This document shows positions 7,736 to 17,336 of a stretch of 64,000 bases of DNA, one piece after another. The DNA is from an uncultured Clostridia bacterium (GTDB lineage Bacteria > Bacillota > Clostridia > Christensenellales > Borkfalkiaceae), in the NCBI GenBank assembly GCA_949283125.1, contig CASDRK010000014.1, positions 49,690 to 113,689 on the forward strand. The letters are read 5' to 3'. Each line of letters starts with the position of its first letter. Position 1 is the stretch's first letter. A program made the position numbers and the translations under genes. The notes beneath the pieces are model-generated. The model made no database searches. It was not told the origin of the DNA and saw nothing but the letters and a program-made list of their open reading frames with translations.

Positions 7736-8991
7736 AGTTCACCCGTCAGGGCCGCACAGGCCTCCTGTCCGGTCGAAAACATGCTCAGCTGTTCGTTCCC
7801 GTCCGGTCGGCCGCACAGCGCCAGCGAAGCCTTTATCATTTTTTCGCCTTGTGCGCCGTAAAACCTGCCGTTGCACGTTATAAAGTGCTTTGCCCTCTTG
7901 AGTATTATGCGCATTTTTTTAAGATTATCGAAGTCGAGCCGCGAAAATCTCCGCGCTTCGGTTATCCTGTAGGCCCCCCGCGCGCCTATGCCTGGCACTC
8001 GCAGCAACATTTCAAGCGGCGCTTTGTTTATCTCTACGGGGAAGAGGTGCATGTTCTTCAGCGCCCACGCGCATTTCGGGTCGTACTCTGCCGAAAGATT
8101 TTCGTCTTCGCCGCACAGTTCTTCCACGTCGAATCCGTAAAAGCGCAGCAGCCAGTCTGCCTGATACAGTCTGTGTTCGCGCAGCAGTCCGGCGCCCTTT
8201 TCGGGCAACAGCGGGCTTCTGACGACGGGGATGTACGAAGAGTAGTACACGCGTTTGAGTCCGAGGCTGCGGTAAAGCGACCGGGTCAGCTTGAGTATCT
8301 TTCCGTCGCTCTCCGGCGATGCGCCTATTATCATCTGCGTCGTCTGTCCGGCCGGGATGGCGCGCGCCGCGCGCTTTACCCTGTTTTCTCTGTCGTAAAG
8401 AGTGGCGGCATACAGCTTTTTCATTGGCGCCAGCAGGCTGTCCTTTGTCTTCTGCGGCGCGAGCAGTTTAAGCGACCTCTCGCTCGGCAGCTCAATGTTG
8501 TAGCTCATTCTGTCTGCAAGCTTTGCGGCGCGCAGGCAGAGCGCTTCGTCGGCGTGCGGAATGCCTTTCAGGTGTATGTAGCCGTTAAAATTGTACTGCC
8601 TTCGCAGCATCGAAACCGTGCGCGTCAGCAATTCCATAGTGGTGTTGGGATCTTTGAACACTGCGGAGGACAGAAACAGCCCTTCTATATAATTTCGCTT
8701 ATAAAAATTAATCGTCAGCTCGCAGATCTCCTCCGGAGTGACGAATGCGCGCCGCACGTCCGCGCTCGCCCTGTTCGGGCAGTATTCGCAGTCGTAAATG
8801 CAGTCGTTGCTCATAAGTATCTTCAAAAGGGAAATACATCTTCCGTCAGGGGTAAAGGAGTGGCATATTCCCCCGACGGAAGCATTTCCGATCCCCCCGC
8901 CCCGGTTCACCCGTTCAGAGCCGGACGAGGAGCAGGATACGTCATATTTTGCGCTTTCTGTAAGAATTTCCAGTCTTTCTGCGTCCAACAT
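7732..8991 (-). CDS. putative DNA modification/repair radical SAM protein (TIGR03916 type)
   Basis: A 419-aa enzyme with the radical SAM triad CIYDCEYC (C-x3-C-x2-C, about residues 66-73) that binds the 4Fe-4S cluster. The C-terminal part contains a helix-hairpin-helix-like VPGIGARGAYRITEARR, a DNA-binding element also used by repair nucleases. That combination and the tight coupling to the UDG-like protein define the family. The start at 8991 is chosen because AGAGGACCG precedes it and family members begin near MLDAERLEIL; an open frame reaches further upstream to 9144 without a ribosome site. The GC-rich leader of about 130 nt is unusually long for this window. Confidence 0.85.
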   Translation of the reverse strand: MLDAERLEILTESAKYDVSCSSSGSERVNRGGGIGNASVGGICHSFTPDGRCISLLKILMSNDCIYDCEYCPNRASADVRRAFVTPEEICELTINFYKRNYIEGLFLSSAVFKDPNTTMELLTRTVSMLRRQYNFNGYIHLKGIPHADEALCLRAAKLADRMSYNIELPSERSLKLLAPQKTKDSLLAPMKKLYAATLYDRENRVKRAARAIPAGQTTQMIIGASPESDGKILKLTRSLYRSLGLKRVYYSSYIPVVRSPLLPEKGAGLLREHRLYQADWLLRFYGFDVEELCGEDENLSAEYDPKCAWALKNMHLFPVEINKAPLEMLLRVPGIGARGAYRITEARRFSRLDFDNLKKMRIILKRAKHFITCNGRFYGAQGEKMIKASLALCGRPDGNEQLSMFSTGQEACAALTGEL

Positions 8992-9126
8992 AACGGTCCT
9001 CTTTTGTCTGCGGCTGCGCGGTGCGGCATAAAACCCGAAAACCGTACCCTTCGCGGCCGGCGGCAAATGTCGCCCGCGGCCGTAAAAACCCGAAAAGCCG
9101 CATCGCGAACATTTGTTTGTGTATGT

Positions 9127-9155
9127 ATTATAGCGCCGTTGCACCGCATTGTCAA
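9127..9155 (-). promoter_or_regulatory. promoter of the radical SAM/UDG-like operon
   Basis: On the minus strand TTGACA (9150-9155), 17 bp, TATAAT (9127-9132): a full consensus promoter. No SOS (LexA-like) box is visible around it. Confidence 0.85.
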
Positions 9156-9194
9156 GCGGGTGCGGCCGATTTTTTATAAAAAAATATAAACTTT

Positions 9195-9245
9195 CACAAA
9201 TATTTCATTGTCGGCTATTTACCTTTACACAAATATGGTTATAAT
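9195..9245 (+). promoter_or_regulatory. promoter and direct repeats ahead of the response regulator
   Basis: TTTACC (9218-9223), 16 bp, TATAAT (9240-9245). CACAAATAT occurs at 9195-9203 and again at 9228-9236, exactly 33 bp (three helical turns) apart, as expected for same-face binding by an OmpR-type dimer. Autoregulation is inferred. Confidence 0.5.
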
Positions 9246-9288
9246 TTAAGTGAGTACAAGATGTAATAAATTTCCAAAGGAGGCCAAA

Positions 9289-9960
9289 GTGAAAGTACTT
9301 ATCGTCGACGACGAGGAAATGATCCGCAATGTTTTGAAGGAGTATGTGGAGTTTGAAGGCAACGAAGCATACGAAGCCGCCGACGGCATGGAGGCCGTCA
9401 GGCTTTGTCGCGACAACGACTACGACATGATCCTCATGGACGTGATGATGCCCAAGCTCGACGGCTTTTCGGCCGTAAAAGAAATTAAAAAACTTAAGGA
9501 CGTTCCCGTGATAATGCTTTCGGCGCGCGGGGAGGAGTACGACAAGTTGTTCGGATTCGAGATAGGCGTCGACGACTACGTCACCAAGCCGTTCTCGCCC
9601 AAAGAGGTGATGGCGCGCATAAACGCCGTCACAAAGCGTCGCTCCGCCGCTGCGGGACAGTCCGAACCGGACGTGTACAAATTTGAAGGTCTGACCGTGG
9701 ATATGGTCGGCAGGAACGTCTACGTGGACGGGGAAAAGGCCGAACTTACGCCCAAAGAATATGAAATACTGTTCTACTTCATAAAGAACAAGGGCATAGC
9801 CCTTACGCGCGAAAAACTGCTCTACGATGTGTGGGGATTCGACTTCTACGGCGACGACCGCACCGTTGACACGCACATAAAAATGCTGCGCGCCAATCTG
9901 AAGCAGTACCGCAAATTCATCGTCACTCTGCGAGGGCTCGGTTACAAATTTGAAGCGTGA
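9289..9960 (+). CDS. two-component response regulator, OmpR/PhoB family
   Basis: A 223-aa regulator. The receiver domain (residues 1-115) has the acidic pair DDE, the phospho-acceptor Asp in LMDVMMPKLDG, the switch Ser in MLSARGEE and the Lys in VTKPFSP. The C-terminal winged helix (about 130-223) shows LTPKEYEIL and VDTHIKMLRANL, typical of Trans_reg_C. The start is a GTG at 9289, set by an excellent AAAGGAGG 8 nt upstream. The next gene is its cognate histidine kinase, overlapping or directly adjacent. The signal is unknown; layout resembles ResDE/PhoPR/VanRS-type pairs. Confidence 0.93.
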   Translation: MKVLIVDDEEMIRNVLKEYVEFEGNEAYEAADGMEAVRLCRDNDYDMILMDVMMPKLDGFSAVKEIKKLKDVPVIMLSARGEEYDKLFGFEIGVDDYVTKPFSPKEVMARINAVTKRRSAAAGQSEPDVYKFEGLTVDMVGRNVYVDGEKAELTPKEYEILFYFIKNKGIALTREKLLYDVWGFDFYGDDRTVDTHIKMLRANLKQYRKFIVTLRGLGYKFEA

Positions 9961-11380
9961 TCTTCCGTTAAAAAAAATCAAGAGCATGCAGGTGCTGCTC
10001 TGGCGGTACTTTGCAATTTTCACCGTGCTCGTTATAGCTGCCGTGGCACTGGTGTGTTTCAGCGTGCTCGGCAATGCCTATTCCGCGCAGGCCCGCGACC
10101 GTATCTCCACTATAGGCACGGGCCTCAGCGTGCTTATAGACGGAAAGACTTCGCAGTTCACCGGCGAGGTCAGCGGTGAGATGGGGCGCTACGCGTTTAC
10201 CGACGGCGTAAACGTATATCTGATAGACGAGCGCGGCAGCGCGGATATATACACGGGCGCGCTTCCCTCCGACTGGACGGACATAGTCGGAGCGATGAAT
10301 TCGGCCGTGGACGGATGGACGCAGGGCAGAGCCGTCGTTTATGGTTCGTCGTCCATGCTCAACTATGTCTCCTGCGTAACGTTCAATCAGTCCGAACACT
10401 ACCTGCTCGTGCGCTATCCCATGCACGTCGTAAACGAATCCGTGCGCACCATGCAGATATACATCGTAATCATAGCCGCCGTGGCCATAGTCCTTTCGTT
10501 TGTCGTGTCCTATATGCTCGCGCAGCGCATTTCCCGCCCCATACGCAACATATCCGATACGGCCACGCGCATGGCCAAGGGCGATTACAGCGTGCAGTTT
10601 GCTTCGGCCGAGTTCGAGGAGATCGCCAGCCTGTCCGAAAGCCTGAACTATGCCAAGGATGAAATAAAAAAGAGCGACGATTTCCAAAGGGAGCTGCTGG
10701 CAAACGTCTCGCACGATCTTCGCACGCCCCTCACAATGATAAAGGCGTATGCGTCCATGGTGCGGGAGATCTCCGGCGACGATCCCGCCAAGCGCGAAAA
10801 ACATCTGCAGGTGATAATAGACGAAGCCGACAGGCTCACCGGTCTCGTAAACGACATACTCAACGCCTCAAAGGTGAGCGCGGGATTGTCCGAGCTGAAC
10901 AAAAAGGTGTTCAACCTCACCGAATTTATCTACGGCATAATGAATAAGTTCGATTATCTGCAGGAAACTTCGGGTTACAAATTTTTTGTGGATATCGATC
11001 CCGACCTGTACACCGTCGCCGACGAGGAGAAGATATATCAGGTCATCTACAACCTTGTATCAAACGCCGTCAACTACACGGGCGCGGACAAATGCGTTTA
11101 CGTCTCTTTGAAGGACTGTCCTCAGACAAGCAGGATAAAGTTTGCCGTGCGCGATACGGGCAAGGGCATCTCCGATGAGGAAAAGCAGCATATCTGGGAC
11201 AGATATTACCGCTCCAAGGACGCTCATGCCCGTCCCGTAAAGGGTACGGGGCTGGGGCTCAACATAGTAAAGATCATTCTTCAGGCGCACAATTTCGATT
11301 TCGGCGTAAACTCCGCGAAGGGCGAAGGCTCCACGTTCTATGTCGACTTCCCCGAAGTTTCGTCCACGCCGGCAAGGTAA
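9950..11380 (+). CDS. membrane sensor histidine kinase
   Basis: A 476-aa kinase. It has TM1 at about residues 17-40, an extracytoplasmic sensor of roughly 125 residues, TM2 at about 172-190, a HAMP linker (RISRPIRNISDTATRMAKGDY), HisKA with the phospho-accepting His in NVSHDLRTPLTMI, and a HATPase with N box NLVSNAVNYTG, G1 DTGKGIS and G2 KGTGLGLNI. It partners the upstream regulator. The start is uncertain: a TTG at 9950 overlaps the regulator by 11 nt and keeps a basic cytoplasmic tail, while an ATG at 9986 gives a shorter version with a poor ribosome site. Confidence 0.92.
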   Translation: MKRDLPLKKIKSMQVLLWRYFAIFTVLVIAAVALVCFSVLGNAYSAQARDRISTIGTGLSVLIDGKTSQFTGEVSGEMGRYAFTDGVNVYLIDERGSADIYTGALPSDWTDIVGAMNSAVDGWTQGRAVVYGSSSMLNYVSCVTFNQSEHYLLVRYPMHVVNESVRTMQIYIVIIAAVAIVLSFVVSYMLAQRISRPIRNISDTATRMAKGDYSVQFASAEFEEIASLSESLNYAKDEIKKSDDFQRELLANVSHDLRTPLTMIKAYASMVREISGDDPAKREKHLQVIIDEADRLTGLVNDILNASKVSAGLSELNKKVFNLTEFIYGIMNKFDYLQETSGYKFFVDIDPDLYTVADEEKIYQVIYNLVSNAVNYTGADKCVYVSLKDCPQTSRIKFAVRDTGKGISDEEKQHIWDRYYRSKDAHARPVKGTGLGLNIVKIILQAHNFDFGVNSAKGEGSTFYVDFPEVSSTPAR

Positions 11381-11400
11381 AATCATGCGTTTTTTGTTCG

Positions 11401-11430
11401 GCCGCCCGCACAGCGGGCGGCTTTAAGTTT
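11401..11430 (+). terminator. intrinsic terminator after the histidine kinase
   Basis: A 9-bp stem GCCGCCCGC (11401-11409) with 11413-11421, ACA loop, then CTTTAAGTTT. The tail overlaps the -35 box of the next promoter. Confidence 0.65.
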
Positions 11431-11457
11431 GCTTTAATCGCGATGTGGTGATATAAT
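11429..11457 (+). promoter_or_regulatory. promoter of tcdA, predicting a leaderless mRNA
   Basis: TTGCTT (11429-11434), 17 bp, TATAAT (11452-11457). The expected start, 7 nt after the -10 box, is 11464, exactly the A of the ATG. Confidence 0.7.
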
Positions 11458-11463
11458 TATGGC

Positions 11464-12186
11464 ATGGACAGAGCATTTTTACGCACGGCGTCTCTTCTCG
11501 GCGAAGCTGCCGTACAAAAACTTGCCGCATGCCGCGTTGCCGTGTTCGGCCTCGGCGGGGTCGGCGGATATTGTCTCGAAGCTCTCGCCCGCAGCGGCGT
11601 GGGCGCGTTCGATCTCGTGGACGGAGACTCTGTGGACGTCACCAACGTCAACAGGCAGATACTTGCGCTGCGCTCCACGGTCGGGCGGCCCAAGGCGGAG
11701 GTGGCCGCCGAACGCGTGCGCGATATAAATCCCGCCGCGCAGGTCAATATATTCAATGTGTTCTATACCGACGAAGTCGCGTCGTTATTTGATTTTTCGC
11801 GTTACGACTACGTCGTGGACGCGGTGGACTGCGTGGCGGCAAAGGTCTCGCTCGCCCTGCGCTCGCAGGAGGCGGGCGTGCCGGCCATATCCTGCATGGG
11901 CGCGGGCAACAAACTCGACGCGTCCGCGTTCAGGGTCGCGGACATATACAAAACGTCGGTCTGTCCGCTTGCGCGGGTCATGCGCTCCCTGCTGAAAAAG
12001 GCAGGCGTCCGCTCGCTGAAAACGGTCTTTTCGGACGAACTTCCCCGACGGACGGAGGATGCGTGCGCGGCCGGTTCTTCAATCCGCCCTGCTCCGGCAA
12101 GCTGTGCATTCGTGCCGTCCGTCGCCGGTCTGATAATGGCGGGAGAGGTCATAAAGGAGCTCGTCTCGGGCGCGTGCGGGTCATGA
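11464..12186 (+). CDS. tcdA: tRNA threonylcarbamoyladenosine dehydratase TcdA (ThiF/E1-like)
   Basis: A 240-aa E1-like enzyme that uses ATP to dehydrate t6A37 in tRNA to its cyclic form ct6A. The adenylation domain shows GLGGVGGYCLEALARSG (nucleotide-binding loop, about residues 29-45), the acidic DGDSVDVTNVNRQ segment and a central DAVDCVAAK. The C terminus carries SFVPS-like AFVPSVAGLIMAGEVIKELV, diagnostic of TcdA/CsdL over MoeB or ThiF. It lacks zinc Cys pairs, as expected. It is slightly shorter than E. coli TcdA. No Shine-Dalgarno sequence precedes the ATG, which fits the leaderless transcript predicted from its promoter. Confidence 0.88.
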   Translation: MDRAFLRTASLLGEAAVQKLAACRVAVFGLGGVGGYCLEALARSGVGAFDLVDGDSVDVTNVNRQILALRSTVGRPKAEVAAERVRDINPAAQVNIFNVFYTDEVASLFDFSRYDYVVDAVDCVAAKVSLALRSQEAGVPAISCMGAGNKLDASAFRVADIYKTSVCPLARVMRSLLKKAGVRSLKTVFSDELPRRTEDACAAGSSIRPAPASCAFVPSVAGLIMAGEVIKELVSGACGS

Positions 12187-12197
12187 CGCTCCGGCGC

Positions 12198-12227
12198 TTG
12201 ACATTGCGGCGAGCCAGGGTGTATAAT
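12198..12227 (+). promoter_or_regulatory. promoter of uvrB
   Basis: TTGACA (12198-12203), 18 bp, TATAAT (12222-12227). The predicted start near 12234 leaves only about 18 nt before the ATG. No LexA-type box is seen. Confidence 0.8.
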
Positions 12228-12251
12228 ACTTAAAAACATTTGTTTAAAGAT

Positions 12252-14219
12252 ATGCAATTCAAGTTACATTCAAAATTCAGTCCCACGGGCGACCAGCCTC
12301 AGGCCATAGAAAAGCTTACCGAAGGCGTGCTGGACGGCATCCGCACGCAGGTGCTTGTCGGGGTCACGGGGTCGGGCAAGACGTTCACCATGGCCAACGT
12401 CATAAAAAACGTTAATCGTCCCACGCTCGTCATAGCGCACAACAAGACGCTTGCGGCGCAGCTGTGCAATGAGTTCAAGGAATTCTTCCCCGAAAACAGG
12501 GTGGAGTACTTTGTGTCGTATTACGACTATTACCAGCCGGAAAGCTACATCCCTTCCACCGATACCTATATCGAGAAGGACATGAGCCTTAACGACGAGA
12601 TAGACAAGCTGCGCAATTCGGCCACGAGTTCGCTCGGGGAGCGCGACGACGTGATAGTTGTGGCGTCGGTGTCGTGCATATACGGTCTGGGCGCGCCTGA
12701 AGAGTATTTCCGCCTGGCCATATCGCTGCGGCCGGGAGATCGTCTGGAGAGGGACGAGCTTATCAGGCGGCTGGTGGAGATACAGTATCAGCGCAGGGAC
12801 ATAGATTTTCAGCGCTCATCTTTCCGCGTGCGCGGCGACATAGTGGAGATCTTCCCCGCATCCAATTCCGAAATAGCCATACGCGTAGAATTTTTCGGCG
12901 ACGAGATAGACAGGATATGCGAGGAGGAAGCGCTCACCGGCACGGTGGTTTCCGAGCTTAAGCACGTGCTCATTTTTCCGGCCAGTCAGTATGCCGTCGG
13001 CGGCGACAAGATGCAAAACGCCCTGTCGATGATAGAGCGCGACATGCGCGACGAAGTGAAGGCCTTCCGCGACGGCGGCAAACTGCTTGAAGCTCAGCGG
13101 CTGGAACAGCGCACGACTTACGATCTCGAAATGATGCGCGAGATAGGCTATTGCTCTGGCATAGAAAATTATTCCCGATATTTCGACGGCAGACAGCCGG
13201 GCGAGCCGTCGTTCACGCTGCTCGACTATTTTCCCAAAAACAATTTCCTCGTGTTCATAGACGAGAGCCACATGACCATTCCGCAGATACGCGCAATGTA
13301 TCACGGCGACCGCTCGCGCAAGGACAACCTCGTCGCCTACGGGTTCCGCCTGAAGTCGGCATACGACAACAGGCCGCTCACCTTCGAGGAGTTTGACGGG
13401 CGCATCCCGCAGCTCATATGCGTGTCGGCCACGCCCGCGCCTTACGAGCTCGGGGAGGCGGGTCAGGTGGTCGAACAGCTCATCCGCCCCACGGGACTTT
13501 TGGATCCGCTCGTGGAAGTGCGTCCCACAAAGGGGCAGATAGACGACCTGCTCGGCGAGATAAACAAGGTGCTCGCCTCGCAGGGCAGGGTGCTGGTGAC
13601 GACGATGACGAAAAAGATGGCCGAAAGTCTGACCGACTATCTGAAAGAGCACGGCCTGAAAGTGCGCTATATGCACTCCGACATTGACGCGCTCGAGCGC
13701 ATAGACATAATAAACGGACTGCGCGAGGGCGAGTTCGATATCCTGTGCGGCATCAACCTGCTGCGCGAGGGGCTCGACCTGCCCGAAGTTAAACTTGTTG
13801 CCATTCTCGACGCGGACAAGGAGGGGTTTTTGAGGAGTGAAACTTCGCTCGTGCAGACCATCGGCCGCGCGGCGCGCAATGCCGAAGGCCGCGTCATCAT
13901 GTATGCCGACGAGATCACAGGCAGCATGAGGAGGGCGATAGACGAAACCGTCCGCCGCCGCGCCGTGCAGGACGCATACAACAAGCAGCATGGAATAATT
14001 CCCAAAACAATAATCAAGGACGTAAAAATAGACCTTGGCATAACGACAAAGAAGAAGGCGGGCGACGACGTTAAGCTGCAGGATATCCCCGCGGAAATAG
14101 AAAAGCTGAAGGCGTTGATGAAAGTTGCGTCCGCACAGCTCGATTTTGAGCGGGCTATAGAGATACGCGACGCCATCTCACAGCTTAAAAAGAGGATGAT
14201 GCAGGCCAAAAAATCATAA
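12252..14219 (+). CDS. uvrB: excinuclease ABC subunit B
   Basis: A 655-aa damage-verifying helicase of nucleotide excision repair; it loads with UvrA and recruits UvrC. Walker A is [10 protein letters not shown] (about residues 36-45), the beta-hairpin Tyr-rich stretch is [12 protein letters not shown], motif II is DESH, motif VI is QTIGRAARN, and the C-terminal UVR domain (about 615-650) binds UvrC. Full family length. The ATG at 12252 gives the canonical [16 protein letters not shown] start; a TTG at 12240 is possible but less likely. It is followed 59 nt later by uvrA, the usual uvrBA order. Confidence 0.97.
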   Translation: MQFKLHSKFSPTGDQPQAIEKLTEGVLDGIRTQVLVGVTGSGKTFTMANVIKNVNRPTLVIAHNKTLAAQLCNEFKEFFPENRVEYFVSYYDYYQPESYIPSTDTYIEKDMSLNDEIDKLRNSATSSLGERDDVIVVASVSCIYGLGAPEEYFRLAISLRPGDRLERDELIRRLVEIQYQRRDIDFQRSSFRVRGDIVEIFPASNSEIAIRVEFFGDEIDRICEEEALTGTVVSELKHVLIFPASQYAVGGDKMQNALSMIERDMRDEVKAFRDGGKLLEAQRLEQRTTYDLEMMREIGYCSGIENYSRYFDGRQPGEPSFTLLDYFPKNNFLVFIDESHMTIPQIRAMYHGDRSRKDNLVAYGFRLKSAYDNRPLTFEEFDGRIPQLICVSATPAPYELGEAGQVVEQLIRPTGLLDPLVEVRPTKGQIDDLLGEINKVLASQGRVLVTTMTKKMAESLTDYLKEHGLKVRYMHSDIDALERIDIINGLREGEFDILCGINLLREGLDLPEVKLVAILDADKEGFLRSETSLVQTIGRAARNAEGRVIMYADEITGSMRRAIDETVRRRAVQDAYNKQHGIIPKTIIKDVKIDLGITTKKKAGDDVKLQDIPAEIEKLKALMKVASAQLDFERAIEIRDAISQLKKRMMQAKKS

Positions 14220-14278
14220 AAACCGCACGCGCGGCACGCGGACGATCCGTCACGCGCGCAGGTTCAAGTTGAGTGTGT

Positions 14279-17098
14279 ATGAAAGAAGAGATTTTTGTAA
14301 AGGGCGCAAAGGAAAACAACTTAAAAAATATCGACGTTCACATTCCCCGCAACACGTTAACCGTTTTCACGGGGCTTTCGGGAAGCGGCAAGTCCACGCT
14401 CGCTTTCGATACCATCTTTGCCGAAGGGCAGAGGAGATATATCGAAAGTCTGTCGTCGTATGCCCGCCAGTTTCTCGGCCAGATGGAAAAACCGGATGTT
14501 GAGTTCATAGACGGGCTTTCCCCCGCGATTTCCATAGATCAGAAAACCACTTCGCGCAACCCCCGTTCCACCGTCGGCACGGTAACGGAGATATACGACT
14601 ATTTCCGTTTGCTCTTTGCGCGCGTGGGCGTGCCGCACTGCCCGCAATGCGGGCGCGAAATACGCCGCCAGTCCGTCGACGAGATAGCCGACAGAGTCAT
14701 GCTCATGCCTGCCGGCAGCAGGATAATGGTGGAAGCCCCCGTGGTGCGCGGCAAAAAGGGCGAGTATCAGAAGGAGCTCGCTTCGTATAAAAAGAGCGGT
14801 TACGGCCGCGTCAAGATAGACGGCATAGTCTATGACCTGCAGGAAGATATCCGTCTCGAAAAAAATATCCGTCACAACATTTCCGTCATAATCGACAGGC
14901 TCATAATAAAGGACGGCATTTTAAAGAGGCTGACCGACAGTCTGGAAAACGCGCTGAAGCTCGCCGACGGGCTCGTCGTCATCGATTGCGACGATAAGGA
15001 GGAGCTCTATTCGTCGAAGTACGCGTGCCCCGATTGCGGCATATCGATAGAGGAGATCGAGCCCCGCCTGTTCTCGTTCAATACACCGTGGGGCGCCTGC
15101 CCCGAGTGTTCGGGACTGGGCTTTACTCAATCCATAGATCCCGATCTCATCTGTCCTGACAAAAACAAAAGCCTGCGCGAAGGCGCCATAAAGATAAGCG
15201 GCTGGAATCTCGATTCCTCCGCAATGACCCAGATGTATATAAGCGCGCTGTCCGAAGCTTATGGTTTTTCGATGGACGTGCCTGTCAGGGATTTGCCTGA
15301 AGGCGTTTACAATATGCTGATGTGGGGCAACGGCGGCGAAAAGATAGACATGAAGTACAGCGCGCACCGCTTTACGGGCAGCTATAAAACCTCGTGGGAA
15401 GGCTTTGCCGCCAATCTTCAGCGCAGGTACAATCAGACGCAGTCCGACAGCGTAAAATGGGATATCGAGCGCTACATGCGCACTTCGGAGTGCCCCTGCT
15501 GTCACGGCAAAAGGCTGAAAAAAGAAGCCCTCGCCGTAACCGTCGGCGGAAAAAACATAGCGGAAGTGTGCGACATGTCGGTGGATGACATCAAAAGGTT
15601 CTCCGATTTTTCCTTTTTCGGCAGGACCGAGCACATGATAGCCGACAGCATAATAAAGGAGATAGACGCCCGCATAAACTTTCTGGAGGACGTGGGGCTG
15701 GGCTATCTGACGCTGTCGCGCTCTGCGGCAACGCTGTCCGGCGGCGAAAGTCAGCGCATAAGGCTGGCCACGCAGATAGGCAGCGCGCTCACCGGCGTGC
15801 TGTACATTCTGGACGAGCCGTCGATAGGCCTGCATCAGCGCGACAACGCAAAGCTTTTAAAATCGCTTGAAGGGCTCCGGGATATAGGCAATACGCTCAT
15901 CGTGGTAGAGCATGACGAGGATACCATACGCGCCGCGGACTATATAGTCGATATCGGTCCGATGGCGGGCGTGCACGGCGGCGAAGTGGTGGCGTGCGGC
16001 ACCCAGCAGGACATAATGAATGAGCCGAGATCCATAACGGGCGATTTCCTTGCCGGCAGAAGAAGTATCGAAGTGCCCCGCTTTCGCAAACGTCCGGACG
16101 GCAGGTGGCTGAAAGTTCACGGTTGCAGGCAGAACAATCTGAAAAATATCGACATCTCCGTTCCCGCGGGGCTGATAACTGCCGTTACCGGCGTTTCGGG
16201 CAGCGGCAAGTCGTCTTTCGTCAACGAGATAGTCTATCCGTACCTTGCAAACAATCTGAACGGCGCCCGTCAGAAACAGGGCGCGGCCGATGGCTTCGAA
16301 GGGCTGGAATATTTCGACAAGGTCATAGCGATAGACCAGCAGCCCATAGGCAGAACGCCGCGCTCCAACCCGGCCACGTACACCGGCGTCTTTCAGCCCA
16401 TACGCGACCTGTTTGCGGCAACCCCCGACGCAAAGGAGAGGGGATACAAGTCTGGAAGATTTTCTTTCAATGTTGCGGGCGGCCGATGCGAGCACTGTCA
16501 GGGCGACGGCATATTGCAGATAGCCATGCACTTTTTGCCCGATATTTTCGTCCCCTGCGAAGTTTGCGGGGGCAAGCGCTACAACCGCGAAACGCTGGAA
16601 GTGAAATACAAGGGCAAGTCCATTGCCGACGTGCTGGACATGACGTGCGAGGAGGCCGAAGAGTTCTTCCGCCCCATAACCGCAATACACAATAAAATAC
16701 AGACGCTGTGCGATGTCGGCCTCGGCTACATCAAGCTCGGCCAGAGCTCCACGACGCTCTCCGGCGGAGAAGCGCAAAGGGTAAAGCTCGCCACCGAACT
16801 TTCAAAGCGCTCCACAGGGAAAACGTTCTATATACTCGACGAGCCCACCACGGGCCTGCACAGCTACGACGTGGACAAACTTGTAAAGATACTCGCAAGA
16901 CTGAGGGAGGGGGGCAACACCGTGCTCGTTATCGAGCATAACCTCGACGTGATAAAAACGGCCGATTATATCATAGATCTCGGTCCCGAAGGCGGCGATG
17001 GCGGCGGCACCGTGGTGGCGACAGGCTCGCCGGAGGAGGTGGCGGCCAATCCCGCAAGCTATACCGGGCAGTTCCTGAAGAAGATTTTAAATGTCTGA
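14279..17098 (+). CDS. uvrA: excinuclease ABC subunit A
   Basis: A 939-aa damage-recognition ATPase of nucleotide excision repair. Two ABC modules are evident: Walker A GLSGSGKSTL (about 31-40) and GVSGSGKSSF (about 640), signatures LSGGESQR and LSGGEAQR, and Walker B YILDEPS and YILDEPT. Zinc-binding CPQCGREIR, CPDCG...CPECSG and CEHCQGDG...CEVCGGKR pairs lie between them. Full length. A GTG at 14273 is an alternative start; the ATG at 14279 matches the usual MKEEIFVKGAKENNLK opening. It is co-oriented with uvrB; no separate promoter or terminator lies in the 59-nt gap, so they are probably one transcript. Confidence 0.97.
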   Translation: MKEEIFVKGAKENNLKNIDVHIPRNTLTVFTGLSGSGKSTLAFDTIFAEGQRRYIESLSSYARQFLGQMEKPDVEFIDGLSPAISIDQKTTSRNPRSTVGTVTEIYDYFRLLFARVGVPHCPQCGREIRRQSVDEIADRVMLMPAGSRIMVEAPVVRGKKGEYQKELASYKKSGYGRVKIDGIVYDLQEDIRLEKNIRHNISVIIDRLIIKDGILKRLTDSLENALKLADGLVVIDCDDKEELYSSKYACPDCGISIEEIEPRLFSFNTPWGACPECSGLGFTQSIDPDLICPDKNKSLREGAIKISGWNLDSSAMTQMYISALSEAYGFSMDVPVRDLPEGVYNMLMWGNGGEKIDMKYSAHRFTGSYKTSWEGFAANLQRRYNQTQSDSVKWDIERYMRTSECPCCHGKRLKKEALAVTVGGKNIAEVCDMSVDDIKRFSDFSFFGRTEHMIADSIIKEIDARINFLEDVGLGYLTLSRSAATLSGGESQRIRLATQIGSALTGVLYILDEPSIGLHQRDNAKLLKSLEGLRDIGNTLIVVEHDEDTIRAADYIVDIGPMAGVHGGEVVACGTQQDIMNEPRSITGDFLAGRRSIEVPRFRKRPDGRWLKVHGCRQNNLKNIDISVPAGLITAVTGVSGSGKSSFVNEIVYPYLANNLNGARQKQGAADGFEGLEYFDKVIAIDQQPIGRTPRSNPATYTGVFQPIRDLFAATPDAKERGYKSGRFSFNVAGGRCEHCQGDGILQIAMHFLPDIFVPCEVCGGKRYNRETLEVKYKGKSIADVLDMTCEEAEEFFRPITAIHNKIQTLCDVGLGYIKLGQSSTTLSGGEAQRVKLATELSKRSTGKTFYILDEPTTGLHSYDVDKLVKILARLREGGNTVLVIEHNLDVIKTADYIIDLGPEGGDGGGTVVATGSPEEVAANPASYTGQFLKKILNV

Positions 17099-17336
17099 TT
17101 TATCAAATATTGCGTGTTTTTAGCGGTAAACAAAGTACTATGTCACACATAATCGGCAAACTGAACTCATTTATCGTTGCCGTAGCCTGTCTTTCTGCCG
17201 GTCGGCCGACGGGTAGGAAAACAGCGCGCTAAGGCATGACCGGCGCAAGGCGGGCCGGCTGTCGCGGCTACACAAATTGCAAGGCTTCTTGAATATTTTG
17301 ATATAAAGTCAGAGTATTCAAGGAGCATTTTCGTTT

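Noticed and set aside
6932-9189. Long plus-strand frames opposite the radical SAM/UDG-like pair
   Set aside because: Protein composition is Arg/His/Val-rich without motifs, whereas the minus strand has CIYDCEYC and a matching promoter and ribosome sites.
17140-17232. 30-codon open frame between uvrA and the ferritin-like gene
   Set aside because: No ribosome site, no recognisable features and no conserved context.
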